Source: an uncultured Clostridia bacterium
Lineage (GTDB): Bacteria; Bacillota; Clostridia; TANB77; CAG-508
Assembly (NCBI GenBank): GCA_948502395.1
Contig: CAOPES010000003.1
Location: forward strand, 163,485 to 227,484
DNA length: 64,000 nucleotides
Direction of reading: 5' to 3'
Positions 9,226 to 18,148 of the stretch are shown here, piece by piece. Within the stretch, counting starts at the first letter, position 1, and each line of letters starts with the position of its first letter. The translations under genes and the position numbers were made by a program. The notes beneath the pieces were generated by a model. The model made no database searches. It saw nothing but the letters and a program-made list of their open reading frames with translations, and was not told where the DNA came from.

Positions 9226-9470
9226 TACAAAACAGACGCGCGAAAATCAAAAATAAATGGTTTTTATATAAAAGTAGTGTAATTTTATATTAAACAAATG
9301 AAAATGGGAATATGGCGAATTTGAAAACAAATATGAAACTGTAATAAATTTGAGGATAAATGTAAAATGTAGTCGTTTTTCAAAAATGAAACCAATTGTA
9401 CTAGTTTTTTAACCGAACATAAATACGAAGTGACATAATCTTAAATTAACATAAATATAATGTTCGCTTT

Positions 9471-9488
9471 TTCGACAAAATTCGACAA
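9471..9488 (-). promoter_or_regulatory. Tandem Spo0A boxes
   Basis: TTCGACAA at 9471-9478 and 9481-9488 is TTGTCGAA on the minus strand, twice, spaced ten bases apart (one helical turn). TTGTCGAA is the established 0A-box consensus. A TATAAT lies just upstream at 9456-9461, so binding here could repress a promoter reading toward mnmG. Confidence 0.65.
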
Positions 9489-9679
9489 ATTGACAAACAC
9501 GTTGGTAGAGGCGAAAGAGAGAGTAAAAAATAAAATGCAGAGCAATCAACTAATTGGTATAGAAATACAACTAAGTAAGACAAACGTGATTTTCTTGTTT
9601 CATATGGAAGTGGAACAATTGCTGTGGAACATTAGAAAAATTTAAAATATGAAAATAAAATAAATAAAAAATATGTCAG

Positions 9680-9738
9680 GGAGGAGTGTCCCCATTGGCA
9701 ATAAATTGCCAAAAAGGTCCGTCCCCGATGGCAATAAA
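9680..9738. repeat. GTCCC-class repeat, type B, before mnmG
   Basis: The sequence contains GTGTCCCCATTGGCAATAAA followed by TTGCCAAAAAGGTCCGTCCC and GATGGCAA, matching the type B copies at 42209 and 49924. An open frame continuous with mnmG runs through it (residues spelled [19 protein letters not shown]), which would wrongly lengthen MnmG by 26 residues if the first ATG were used. Confidence 0.75.
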
Positions 9739-9750
9739 AGGAGAAGAAAG

Positions 9751-11646
9751 ATGGAGTTAAAAAAAGGTGAATATTTTGCAGGAGATTATGATGTGGCAGT
9801 TATTGGCGCTGGGCATGCTGGTTGCGAAGCTGGACTTGCAGCTGCTAGATTAGGAATGAAGACTTTGATTTTTTCAATAAGTCTAGAAGCTATAGCTAAT
9901 ATGCCATGTAATCCACATATTGGTGGAAGCTCAAAAGGTCATCTGGTTAGAGAGATTGATGCACTAGGTGGAGAGATGGGCAAAAATATTGATAAGACTA
10001 TGATACAGATTAAGATGTTAAATACTTCGAAGGGACCAGCGGTTCATTCGTTGAGAGCGCAGGCTGATAGGAAGAGATATCAGGCGGAAATGAAGCATAC
10101 ATTAGAGAAACAGGAGAATCTTGAAGTTAAACAGGGAGAAATTGTGGATATCTTTACCGAAAATGGACAAGTTAAGGCGATTAAAACAGATTTAGGGGCA
10201 ATTTATAATGTAAAGGCTGTAATAGTTGCTACTGGAACTTATTTAAAAGGGAAGATTTTTATTGGTGAATATTCTAAGGAGAGTGGCCCAGATGGTGTTG
10301 CAGCAGCAAACCAATTATCAGAGGCGTTGAAAAGAATGGGAATAGAGCTTATAAGGTTTAAAACTGGTACTCCTGCTAGAATAAATAGAAGAAGTATTGA
10401 TTTTAGTAAAATGGAGGTCCAAAAGGGAGATCAAGGCATAGAAGCATTTTCTTTTGAGAATGAACCTAAGGATTTTGAACAAGTAGATTGCTATTTAACA
10501 TACACAAATGAAGAAACTCATAAAATAATTAGAGAGAATTTACAAAGGTCGCCACTATATGCTGGAATGATTGAAGGTACAGGGCCTAGATATTGCCCAT
10601 CAATAGAGGATAAAGTTGTAAGATTTAGCGATAAACCAAGACATCAAGCTTTTGTAGAGCCAGTTGGACTAGATACAGAGGAAATGTATATACAAGGAAT
10701 AAGTTCTTCATTGCCAGAAGATGTACAAATAGCTTTATATCATACAATTCCTGGATTAGAAAAAGCTGAGTTTACAAGACCAGCATATGCAATAGAATAT
10801 GATTGTATAGACCCTTCAAATTTAAAATTATCGCTAGAATATAAAGGGATAAGCGGATTATTTATGGCTGGTCAAATAAATGGTACATCAGGATATGAAG
10901 AAGCAGCTTGTCAAGGCTTAATTGCGGGGATAAATAGTGCAAGAAAAATAAAAGGACAAGAACCTGTTATTTTAGATAGAACCCAAGGTTATATAGGTGT
11001 TTTAATTGATGATATTGTTACAAAAGGAACAAACGAACCATACAGAATGATGACTTCTAGAGCAGAATACAGGCTATTACTAAGACAAGACAATGCAGAT
11101 TTAAGGCTAACTCCAATTGGTTATGAAGTTGGACTAATATCAAAAGAAAGATATGAAAAGTTCGAAACTAAAAGGGCAAATATAGAAAAAGAAGTAAAAA
11201 GGTTAAGAGAATTAACAGTAAAACCAACAAAGGAAGTTAATGAATTATTAACTAACAATGGTACATCAGAGCTTACAACAGGTACAAAAATGGCTGAATT
11301 GCTAAAAAGAACAGAGTTAACATACGACAAATTGGCACAAATAGACAGCCAAAGGCCAGAACTTACAAAACAAGAAAGAGAAGAAGTGGAAATACAAATA
11401 AAATATGAAGGATATATCAAACTACAAGAAGGTCAAGTTGAAAAGTTTAAAAACTTAGAAACAAAAATGTTATCAGAAGAACTAGATTATGATAAAATAA
11501 AAGGAATTAGTTTAGAAGGAAGACAAAAGTTAAACAAATTCAAACCACGTTCAATTGGCCAAGCATCAAGAATATCAGGAGTTTCACCAGCTGATATATC
11601 AGTACTATTAGTATATTTAAAACAAATGAAAGGAAATACAAAGTAA
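9751..11646 (+). CDS. mnmG: tRNA uridine-5-carboxymethylaminomethyl enzyme MnmG (GidA)
   Basis: MnmG is the FAD-binding partner of MnmE. The protein begins [20 protein letters not shown] and has the Rossmann motif [36 protein letters not shown] and the C-terminal [14 protein letters not shown] motif. I use the ATG at 9751, preceded by AAAGGAGAAG, giving 631 residues, the family size. An earlier in-frame ATG at 9673 would run through a repeat and is rejected. It overlaps nothing and ends two bases before rsmG. Confidence 0.97.
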   Translation: MELKKGEYFAGDYDVAVIGAGHAGCEAGLAAARLGMKTLIFSISLEAIANMPCNPHIGGSSKGHLVREIDALGGEMGKNIDKTMIQIKMLNTSKGPAVHSLRAQADRKRYQAEMKHTLEKQENLEVKQGEIVDIFTENGQVKAIKTDLGAIYNVKAVIVATGTYLKGKIFIGEYSKESGPDGVAAANQLSEALKRMGIELIRFKTGTPARINRRSIDFSKMEVQKGDQGIEAFSFENEPKDFEQVDCYLTYTNEETHKIIRENLQRSPLYAGMIEGTGPRYCPSIEDKVVRFSDKPRHQAFVEPVGLDTEEMYIQGISSSLPEDVQIALYHTIPGLEKAEFTRPAYAIEYDCIDPSNLKLSLEYKGISGLFMAGQINGTSGYEEAACQGLIAGINSARKIKGQEPVILDRTQGYIGVLIDDIVTKGTNEPYRMMTSRAEYRLLLRQDNADLRLTPIGYEVGLISKERYEKFETKRANIEKEVKRLRELTVKPTKEVNELLTNNGTSELTTGTKMAELLKRTELTYDKLAQIDSQRPELTKQEREEVEIQIKYEGYIKLQEGQVEKFKNLETKMLSEELDYDKIKGISLEGRQKLNKFKPRSIGQASRISGVSPADISVLLVYLKQMKGNTK

Positions 11647-11647
11647 T

Positions 11648-12370
11648 ATGGAAATAGAAAAATTTGAAGAAATTCTTAATAAACATTTAAAAGAAATAAA
11701 TATAGAGTTGAAAAAAGAACAAACAGAAAAATTCTATAAATATATGAACTTATTATTAGAATGGAATGAAAAAATAAACTTAACAGCAATTACAGAACCA
11801 GAAGAAGTAATTTTAAAGCATTTTGTAGATTCATTAACAATATCTAAATACATAGAAAAAGGTACAAAGTTAATAGATATGGGAACAGGTGCAGGATTTC
11901 CAGGAATACCACTTAAAATTCTAAGAGATGATATTGAAATAACATTAGCGGATTCATTAAATAAAAGAATAAACTTTTTAAATGAAGTTATTAAAGAATT
12001 AAACCTAAAAAATATTCAAACAGTACACACAAGAGCAGAAGAGTTTGGAAAAAACAAAAAATACAGAGAAAGCTTTGATATTGCAACATCAAGAGCAGTA
12101 GCAAACCTTTCAACATTATCTGAATACTTAATACCACTAGTAAAACCAAGTGGAAAAACAATATGTATGAAAGGTTCAGAGATAAAAGAAGAAGTAGAAA
12201 TGGCAAGAAAAGCAATAGAAATTCTTGGTGGAAAAATAGAACAAGAAGAAAGTTTTAACCTACCAAATAGTGATATGAAAAGGAATGTGATAATTATAAA
12301 AAAAGTAAAGAACACACCGGCTAAATACCCTAGAAAACCAGGTATGCCGGCAAAAGAACCAATTAAATAG
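11648..12370 (+). CDS. rsmG: 16S rRNA (guanine527-N7)-methyltransferase RsmG (GidB)
   Basis: RsmG methylates G527 of 16S rRNA using SAM. The 240-residue protein has the SAM-binding motif LIDMGTGAGFPGIPLKI (about residues 76-92), LADSLNKRINFL and the SRAVANLSTLSEYLIPLVK segment. The ATG follows the mnmG stop by two bases, so the genes are coupled. The C-terminus carries a Pro/Lys-rich tail. Confidence 0.96.
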   Translation: MEIEKFEEILNKHLKEINIELKKEQTEKFYKYMNLLLEWNEKINLTAITEPEEVILKHFVDSLTISKYIEKGTKLIDMGTGAGFPGIPLKILRDDIEITLADSLNKRINFLNEVIKELNLKNIQTVHTRAEEFGKNKKYRESFDIATSRAVANLSTLSEYLIPLVKPSGKTICMKGSEIKEEVEMARKAIEILGGKIEQEESFNLPNSDMKRNVIIIKKVKNTPAKYPRKPGMPAKEPIK

Positions 12371-12387
12371 AACGCAAAAAAAGCTAG

Positions 12388-12431
12388 AAAAAAAGTCAAA
12401 AAATTTCTCTAAATTTATTGACTTTTTTATT
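12388..12431 (+). terminator. Terminator after rsmG
   Basis: AAAAAGTCAA-AAATTT and AAATTT-TTGACTTTTTT arms around CTCT form a long AT-rich stem ending in a T run, closing the mnmE-mnmG-rsmG group. Confidence 0.75.
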
Positions 12432-12512
12432 ATATTTATATATTATAGAAGTAGAAATGAAAGCGACTAAGGAGTAAAAATTTACTATTGAATAAAACGG
12501 GAGGCAATTAAA

Positions 12513-13301
12513 TTGGGAAAAATAATATCAGTAGCTAATCAAAAAGGTGGAGTAGGAAAAACAACAACAACAGTTAATTTAGGAACTATCCTAGCAAAAA
12601 AAGGGAAAAAAGTACTATTAATAGATGCAGACCCACAAGGCAATGCAACAAGTGGGCTAGGAGTAGAAAAAGAAGTAGAAAATACAACATATGACATACT
12701 AGTAAATGACGTAACAATGGAAGAAACAATACAAGACTCATCAATAAAAAACCTAAAAGTATGTCCAGCAAATATGAGCCTAGCAGGAGCAGAAGTAGAA
12801 CTAGTTTCAATGATGTCAAGAGAGCAAAGACTAAAAGAAAAACTAGAAGAAGTAAAAGACAAATTTGATTATATCCTAATAGATTGTCCACCATCATTAG
12901 GATTAATAACACTAAACTCATTTACAGCATCAAACAGTGTATTAATACCAGTGCAATGTGAATACTTTGCGTTAGAAGGACTAGGACAACTACTAAACAC
13001 AATAGAAAGAGTAAGAAAATACCTAAATAAAGAAATACAAATAGAAGGTGCATTGCTAACAATGTATGACGCAAGAACAAATCTTTCAAACCAAGTAGTA
13101 AAAGAAGTAAAAAAATACTTCAATGACAAAGTATACAAAACAGTAATACCAAGAAATGTAAGACTAAGCGAAGCTCCAAGCTATGGAATGCCAATAACAG
13201 AATATGATGCACGTTCAAAAGGAGCAAAAAGCTATGTAAAATTTGCAAGAGAATTTTTAAAAGCAAATGAAGAAGAAAGAAAAGCAAAACATATGGGATA
13301 A
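12513..13301 (+). CDS. parA: Chromosome partitioning ATPase ParA/Soj
   Basis: ParA/Soj is the Walker-type ATPase that works with ParB to segregate newly copied origins and regulate DnaA. The 262-residue protein starts with the deviant Walker A ISVANQKGGVGKTTTTVN, followed by LLIDADPQGNATSGLG and ILIDCPPSLG. The start is TTG (12513-12515) after GGGAGGCAA; no ATG is available in the right place. It is followed by parB in the usual soj-spo0J order. Confidence 0.96.
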   Translation: MGKIISVANQKGGVGKTTTTVNLGTILAKKGKKVLLIDADPQGNATSGLGVEKEVENTTYDILVNDVTMEETIQDSSIKNLKVCPANMSLAGAEVELVSMMSREQRLKEKLEEVKDKFDYILIDCPPSLGLITLNSFTASNSVLIPVQCEYFALEGLGQLLNTIERVRKYLNKEIQIEGALLTMYDARTNLSNQVVKEVKKYFNDKVYKTVIPRNVRLSEAPSYGMPITEYDARSKGAKSYVKFAREFLKANEEERKAKHMG

Positions 13302-13370
13302 AACTTCAAAATATAAAATAGGGGATTTTATAAAAATGAATAACCAAAATAAGATATAGGGGGAATTAAA

Positions 13371-14210
13371 ATGGCAAAAATGACAGGATTAGGAAAAGGC
13401 CTAGATGCACTATTTGGACCAGCACCAGAAGAAGAACAACAACAAGAAAATGACATACTAAAAACACTAAAAATAACAGAAGTAGAACCAAACAGAGACC
13501 AACCAAGAAAGAGATTTGACCAAGAAGCATTGGAAGAATTAGCTCAATCAATATCAGAATATGGATTAATACAACCAATAGTAGTAACAAAAAAAGATGG
13601 ATATTACAGCATAATAGCAGGAGAAAGAAGATGGAGAGCATCTAAAATAGCTGGAAAAACAGAAATACCAGCAATAATAAGAGAAGATGATGAAAAGATA
13701 AACTCAGAAATATCATTAATAGAAAATATGCAAAGAGAAGACTTAAACCCAGTAGAAAAAGCAATGGGAATAAAAACACTAATTGATAACTATGGAATGT
13801 CACAAGAAGAAGTTGCAAAAAAACTAGGAAAAGGTAGAAGCACAGTAGCTAACTGGGTAAGAGTACTAAATTTGGAACCACGTGTATTAGAAATGGCAAA
13901 AGAGGGTAAAATAACAGAAGGACACTGCAAAGCACTACTTGCAATAACAGACCCTGAAAAACAATATCAAACAGCAATACATATGTTAGAAAGAAATCAA
14001 ACAGTAAGACAAATAGAGAAAAAATCAAAAATAAAACAAACAACAGAAGAAGAAAAAAGAAACCACGTACTATACAAAAGTATAGAAAACACATTCCAAG
14101 GATTTTTCGGGTCAAAAGTAAGATTAGACGCAGGAAGAAGACGTGGAAAAATAATAATAGAATATACATCAAATGATGACTTAGAGAGAATATTGGGATT
14201 AATACAATAG
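13371..14210 (+). CDS. parB: Chromosome partitioning protein ParB/Spo0J
   Basis: ParB is a CTP-dependent clamp that spreads from parS sites near oriC. The 279-residue protein has the N-terminal GLGKGLDALFG, the CTPase motifs PRKRFDQEALEELAQSI and IIAGERRWRASKIAG, and the HTH segment GMSQEEVAKKLGKGRSTVAN. GGGGG precedes the ATG. No parS-like TGTTTCACGTGAAACA was seen in the window. Confidence 0.96.
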   Translation: MAKMTGLGKGLDALFGPAPEEEQQQENDILKTLKITEVEPNRDQPRKRFDQEALEELAQSISEYGLIQPIVVTKKDGYYSIIAGERRWRASKIAGKTEIPAIIREDDEKINSEISLIENMQREDLNPVEKAMGIKTLIDNYGMSQEEVAKKLGKGRSTVANWVRVLNLEPRVLEMAKEGKITEGHCKALLAITDPEKQYQTAIHMLERNQTVRQIEKKSKIKQTTEEEKRNHVLYKSIENTFQGFFGSKVRLDAGRRRGKIIIEYTSNDDLERILGLIQ

Positions 14211-14257
14211 TACATAATCAGGTACAGCAACAATATGAAAAGAAAAGAGTTGATTAA

Positions 14258-14773
14258 ATGGAAGAAATAATTAATACCATAGGAGTGAACAATATAATAA
14301 TTATATCACTTGCTATAAACTTTATACTGTTAATAGCTTTTTTGGTGGCGATTGCAAAAATATCTAAATTAGATAAGAAATATAAAGAATTTATGCAAAA
14401 ATTAGGAAATGGCAAAAATATAGAAGAAGATTTAGAAAATTACATGTATAGGGTTGATAGAGTTGAAAAACAAAATGGTGAGATAAATTCTATTATAAAA
14501 GGTTTGGATAAGGATTTAGAGAAGTGTATTCAGAAAATAGGTATTGTTAGGTATAATGCTTTTAAAGATGTGGGAAGCGATTTGAGCTTTACTCTTGCTT
14601 TGCTTGATGAGAATGATGATGGTGTTGTGCTTAATGGTATTTATTCAAGGGAAATGTCAAATATTTATGCTAAGCCTGTGGAGAAGGGAAAATCAAATTA
14701 TACTCTTTCAGAAGAAGAACAAGAAGCAATTAAAAAAGCTGTTGAGTTTAATGGAGTTCGAAAATTAAAATAA
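14258..14773 (+). CDS. DUF4446 family membrane-anchored protein
   Basis: The 171-residue protein has one N-terminal membrane helix (about residues 12-34), a coiled region, and the conserved C-terminal domain IGIVRYNAFKDVGSDLSFTL...LALLDENDDGVVLNGIYSR that defines DUF4446. It usually follows parB in Clostridia, as here. Its function is unknown; the position next to the partition genes is the main clue. Codon use is slightly more G/T-rich than in its neighbours. Confidence 0.9.
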   Translation: MEEIINTIGVNNIIIISLAINFILLIAFLVAIAKISKLDKKYKEFMQKLGNGKNIEEDLENYMYRVDRVEKQNGEINSIIKGLDKDLEKCIQKIGIVRYNAFKDVGSDLSFTLALLDENDDGVVLNGIYSREMSNIYAKPVEKGKSNYTLSEEEQEAIKKAVEFNGVRKLK

Positions 14774-14791
14774 AAAAGTTAAAAATTACTA

Positions 14792-14820
14792 TTGACAAAT
14801 GTCTTTAAAAATGCTAATAT
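14792..14820 (+). promoter_or_regulatory. Promoter of the tRNA-Ser genes
   Basis: TTGACA (14792-14797) and TAATAT (14815-14820) with a 17-base spacer lie 33 bases before the first tRNA-Ser. Confidence 0.75.
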
Positions 14821-14852
14821 AAATACTGTCGCTAGACATTTGTCTAAGATAT

Positions 14853-14944
<92 letters not shown>

Positions 14945-14998
14945 AACAATAAAGTTAGGTATTAACAATATTAAAATATCTAACTTTTATTTATAAAT

Positions 14999-15088
14999 GG
15001 AGATGTACCCAAGTGGTGAAGGGGACTGTTTGCTAAACAGTTAGGTCGAGAAATCGGCGCGGAGGTTCGAACCCTCTCATCTCCGCCA
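14999..15088 (+). tRNA. tRNA-Ser (anticodon GCT)
   Basis: A 90-base class II tRNA: acceptor GGAGATG pairs with CATCTCC, anticodon stem-loop ACTGT-TTGCTAA-ACAGT, a long variable arm, T loop TTCGAAC, and encoded CCA. It reads AGU/AGC serine codons. Confidence 0.97.
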
Positions 15089-15096
15089 ATACAACA

Positions 15097-15132
15097 AAAA
15101 GCTTTGGCTCAAAGAGAGCTAAAGCTTTTTTA
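15097..15132 (+). terminator. Terminator of the tRNA-Ser transcript
   Basis: AAAGCTTTGGCTC and GAGCTAAAGCTTT form a 13-base stem (one G-T pair) around AAAGA, followed by TTTTTT. Confidence 0.9.
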
Positions 15133-15155
15133 ATAAAAAATGGGAAAAATACATT

Positions 15156-15311
15156 ATGTACTATGATGAAAGTATAGAAATAGATTTTGAATTACCAGAC
15201 TATATAATAGAAAATATAGAAAACCTAATAAAAGCAAGAAAATAAAAAAGATTTAAAGAGATATTGGAAAAATCTTATAAAAAATTAAAGAAAAGACAGC
15301 AAAGTGTATAA
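15156..15311 (+). pseudogene. Remnant of a small acidic/basic protein, interrupted by a stop
   Basis: A 29-codon frame starts MYYDESIEIDFELPDYIIEN and ends in TAA at 15243; the same frame continues after the stop with KRFKEILEKSYKKLKKRQQS to 15311. The continuous coding character across one stop suggests a decayed gene. No clear ribosome-binding site is present. I do not recognise the family. Confidence 0.35.
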
Positions 15312-15333
15312 AACACAATGCTGTTCTTTTTTT
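15291..15333. terminator. Bidirectional terminator
   Basis: AAGACAGCA and TGCTGTTCTTTTTTT flank an ACA-rich loop, with an A-rich run on the other side. It can stop transcription from the left and from the leftward small membrane gene on its right. Confidence 0.6.
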
Positions 15334-15343
15334 ATAAAGAAGA

Positions 15344-15499
15344 TTAACAAATAAAAACAATCACCAATATTAAAATAAAGGCTAATGATGTTTTAAATAG
15401 AATTTCTCCAATGCAGTGAAGCAAAGCCGTTAAAACAGCTAGCAACACTACCGCAAATATAAGTGCTAGACTTATCCGTAATAAAGATTTTATTTTCAT
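15344..15499 (-). CDS. Small hydrophobic protein, 51 residues
   Basis: The ATG at 15497-15499 follows AGGAGAAACTTT and encodes a 51-residue protein with two predicted membrane helices (MKIKSLLRISLALIFAVVLL at the start, ending LILVIVFIC). Codon 8 is CGG followed by ATA, one of only two in-frame CGG codons in weak ORFs; a +1 skip here would hit TAA at once. Its 5' leader resembles that of the truncated gene at 16224 (a GGAAGGAGA/GAAAGGAGA motif about 60 bases upstream and a TTTAACATAAT motif further up). Function unknown; it lies in a decayed island. Confidence 0.4.
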   Translation of the reverse strand: MKIKSLLRISLALIFAVVLLAVLTALLHCIGEILFKTSLAFILILVIVFIC

Positions 15500-15635
15500 A
15501 AAGTTTCTCCTATAATAGTTTTAATGTATTATATTGGCACTATTAGTCTCCTTCCTATTGTAAAGTGTTTAAATTTAATCACTTTAATAAATTTGCCACA
15601 AATTATAGTTTAACATAATAGATAAAAGATATCAA

Positions 15636-15958
15636 GTGTTTATGCAATTTTGTTGGATGCTTAAAACAAAAACGTGGAAAAATCACGAAAATTACCTATA
15701 TATCAATTTAGATAATATGGAAAATATAAGAGAAGTATTTGATAAAACTATGATACCAGAAGAAATAATAAAAAACATAGAAGCAATACTAAATATTGAA
15801 ATAAATATAGAAAATACAATAATTTTTATAGATGAAATTCAAGTAAGCGAAAGAGCTATAAGTTCGTTAAAATATTTTTGCGAAAGTGAAAAACCATATA
15901 AAATAGTATGTGCAGGAAGTTTGTTAGGAGTAAAAATAAAAGACCTAGGACTTTTAAA
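15636..15958 (+). pseudogene. Internal fragment of a DUF4143-type AAA ATPase
   Basis: The translation includes WKNHENYLYINLDN, the Walker B segment NTIIFIDEIQ, SERAISSLKYFCESEKPYKI and AGSLLGVKI, which together are the middle of the AAA_14/DUF4143 ATPases. The Walker A region and everything after the sensor motif are missing. About 290 bases are recognisable; at the right edge the fragment runs into the 3' part of the leftward membrane gene. It is a dead remnant of an accessory gene. Confidence 0.75.
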
Positions 15959-16224
15959 ATCAATTTTCCTATAACCGTAAAAACTGGCAAAATTAATGCT
16001 ATAAAAGCAAATATTATGCATATCCATAATAAATAGTTTATTATATTTTCTATTTCAAATATCCATAAAAGAAATTGAACCAATAAAAGCGAAAATAATA
16101 AGAATAACCAAAACAATATGTTATCTGGTTCAATTTCGATATCTAAAACTAGCCGAAAAAACGTAAAAGTAGCAAAGCCGATTAAAAGAGAAATGGCAGT
16201 TAAAGCTAAAGATCTCAGTTTCAT
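15856..16224 (-). pseudogene. Membrane protein gene with replaced 3' end
   Basis: The ATG at 16222-16224 follows AGGAGGAACATCT. The protein starts MKLRSLALTAISLLIGFATF and has several membrane helices; from about base 15955 to the stop at 15856 the frame runs antisense through the ATPase fragment, so the natural C-terminus is lost. Codon 24 is CGG (16153-16155), read FFRL in frame; a +1 skip would give GGC then TAG. No family is recognised. It shares leader motifs with the 51-residue gene to the left. Confidence 0.5.
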
Positions 16225-16483
16225 AGATGTTCCTCCTGTAATATAATATGTTATTAATAATGGACAACAGTAATGGTAATCTCCTTTCTACTGTGAAACA
16301 CAGAAATTTAAGTGCTTCTAAAAAACTGTTGTTGACTACGATTTAACATAATGTTTAAATAGTGTCAAGTAATTTGTAAATTTATGTTAATGTTTGTTTG
16401 GTTTTTCTGTAAAAATGAAAGGTTGCATAAAGCAAAAATATTGTATAATTTTAGTACAAAAATTTACAATAGTGGTAAAAAAG

Positions 16484-16512
16484 TTGAAAAAAAAGGTTAA
16501 ATAAGTTATAAT
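16484..16512 (+). promoter_or_regulatory. Promoter of the type IV secretion module
   Basis: TTGAAA (16484-16489) and TATAAT (16507-16512) with a 17-base spacer sit about 60 bases before the first T4SS gene. The downstream TAGTA motif is shared with the promoter at 18043. The rest of 16225-16483 holds only the leader of the leftward gene and no ORF. Confidence 0.75.
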
Positions 16513-16570
16513 AGTAATAAGAGAGAAAAAAGAGATAATAAATAAGTATTTATTATTAAGGAGGAATATT

Positions 16571-17648
16571 ATGAGAAAGTTAAAAATACTGTTAATGATA
16601 TTAATAATTTCAGTTGTATTTAGCATTTTTGTGTTTGGACAGATGAATATTGTAGAGGCTGCCAATGCACCAACTTATAAAGAACTTATAGATGCTAAAA
16701 ACGGTAGCTATGAAAATTTAATTAAGTTTTTTGAAAAATATAATAATATATCAGCACAAGATATAATTAATGCATATAAGTCAAATGGAACACCTGCTAC
16801 TGAAGCAGAAAAATGGGTTTCAGGTATTTATGACAAGACGCTGTCTAAAAATTATAATCCCAAAATAGGAAAAGAATACAATAATAATCAAACTAAAATA
16901 GAAGAAGCGAAAAAAAAGCTAAATAAGATTAATAATAAATGTAATCTTGATAGAGCGTTATATAAAACTGTTCATAAGCTGGCATATGATTTTGAAGCAA
17001 AAGAGGATATAACAGAATACGATGGAACTAAGCAAAAGGATTTAAAAAACTGGAATGCAGAAAAAATACTTGATAATTATAAAGATGAACTATCAGGATT
17101 ACAACGGAGCAAAAGGTGAAGAGATAAAAAAAGATTGGACTACTAAAGTAGAAAAATACAAGCCCAAAAATGATAAATATAAAAAATTAAAAGAAGAGTT
17201 TTTAAAAGATATAAACAAAAATAAAGATGAATTGCAACAAGAAGTAGCTGATAAGTATCAAGAAGAAGATGATAAAAAAGATGGAAAAGATAATGGCTCA
17301 GATACAATATATCAACAACCACAAATAGGAAATAACGGAAATAGTGCATCAAGTAATCTAAACGATGTAATATCTGATGCGGAAAGTTTTATAAACCAAG
17401 GTGACGTTACACATGATGAAAGTAGTTTACAAACATTTTCGCAAACATTATATAGTATTTTATTAGTAATAGGAACAATAGTAGCAGTTATAATGGGAGC
17501 AATATTAGGATTAAAACTAATGACAGCAAGTGCAGAAGGAAAAGCAGAAGCAAAGAAATATTTAATAACATATGCAGTAGGATGTATAGTGGTATTTGGT
17601 GGATTTGCAATTTGGAAACTTGCTATAACAATATTACAAGGGATATAA
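16571..17648 (+). CDS. Secreted VirB2-like T4SS protein, needs a +1 frameshift
   Basis: The first part (16571-17104) begins after AAGGAGG with a signal peptide MRKLKILLMILIISVVFSIF and a soluble Lys-rich region. Its frame reaches CGG at 17105 and stops at 17117. Skipping the C gives GAKGEEIKKDWTTK and continues to 17648. The C-terminal part has two membrane helices with LYSILLVIGTIVAVIMGAIL and a loop MTASAEGKAEAKKYLITYAV, the layout of TrbC/VirB2 pilins and like the next two genes. Combined length about 359 residues. It is the first gene of the T4SS module. The function of the long N-terminal domain is unknown. Confidence 0.75.
17105..17108 (+). other. C-GGA +1 recoding site in the first T4SS gene
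   Basis: In-frame CGG followed by A, preceded by Gln codon CAA. Zero-frame reading stops four codons later; GGA in +1 joins the soluble domain to the membrane domain. Confidence 0.7.
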
Positions 17649-17660
17649 AGGAGGGATTGT

Positions 17661-18020
17661 ATGAAGGTAAAAAGAATTATAGTATCAATTTGTATCCTTA
17701 TAATGTTGATATTTTTAAATATTAATATATGTTGTGCAGCAGATTTAGGTATAGGAAATTTAGATAACTACAAGACAGACAATATACAAATGGGGAATTT
17801 GGCTAGTAGAGCTGGAACAATATTAGGAATTGTACAAGCTATAGGTTCAGTGTTATCGGTAGTTATGCTTATAATAATAGGAATTAAATATATGTTAGGA
17901 AGTATAGAAGAAAAAGCAGAATACAAAAAAACACTAATTCCATATATAATAGGGGCGTTCTTAGTATTTACAGGTACGTTAATTCCTAATATAATATACC
18001 AAGTAGTGCAAGGCTGGTAA
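17661..18020 (+). CDS. VirB2/TrbC-like pilin (1)
   Basis: A 119-residue protein with signal peptide (MKVKRIIVSICILIMLIFLN...CCA), then two membrane helices separated by the loop MLGSIEEKAEYKKTLIPYII. This is the VirB2/TrbC pilin layout in Gram-positive conjugation systems. AAAGGAGGGA precedes the ATG, 12 bases after the previous gene. It is closely related to the 18149 gene, mainly around GSxEEKAEYKKTxxPYIxGA. Confidence 0.8.
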   Translation: MKVKRIIVSICILIMLIFLNINICCAADLGIGNLDNYKTDNIQMGNLASRAGTILGIVQAIGSVLSVVMLIIIGIKYMLGSIEEKAEYKKTLIPYIIGAFLVFTGTLIPNIIYQVVQGW

Positions 18021-18042
18021 TATACAAAATATGACAAAATAG

Positions 18043-18071
18043 TTGAAAAAATAAAAAAGTAATGATATAAT
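18043..18071 (+). promoter_or_regulatory. Promoter for the second VirB2-like gene
   Basis: TTGAAA (18043-18048) and TATAAT (18066-18071) with a 17-base spacer, followed by TAGTA as at 16507. An independent promoter suggests high expression of the major pilin. Confidence 0.75.
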
Positions 18072-18148
18072 AGTACTAGGAGATGTTTTTAAAATTCTCA
18101 TTAATATTGAGATTTTATATAAAAAGAAATTAGAAAGGAGACTTTATT

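Larger units (their letters stand above)
9226..9750. other. Spacer between mnmE and mnmG: tandem 0A boxes and a repeat
   Basis: I find no convincing gene in these 525 bases. A 61-codon open frame at 9460-9645 has no family likeness and no ribosome-binding site. The stretch contains the 19-base inverted copy of oriC-side sequence (9238-9256), a TATAAT at 9456-9461, two perfect tandem Spo0A boxes and a type B GTCCC repeat directly before mnmG. Confidence 0.7.

Noticed and set aside
9460..9645. 61-codon open frame before mnmG
   Set aside because: No ribosome-binding site, no family likeness, overlaps tandem 0A boxes and AT-rich spacer.
9673..9750. N-terminal extension of MnmG
   Set aside because: Encoded by a GTCCC-class repeat; the ATG at 9751 has a good ribosome-binding site and gives the family length.
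12371..14260. parS site near parAB
   Set aside because: No sequence close to TGTTTCACGTGAAACA was found here or elsewhere in the window.
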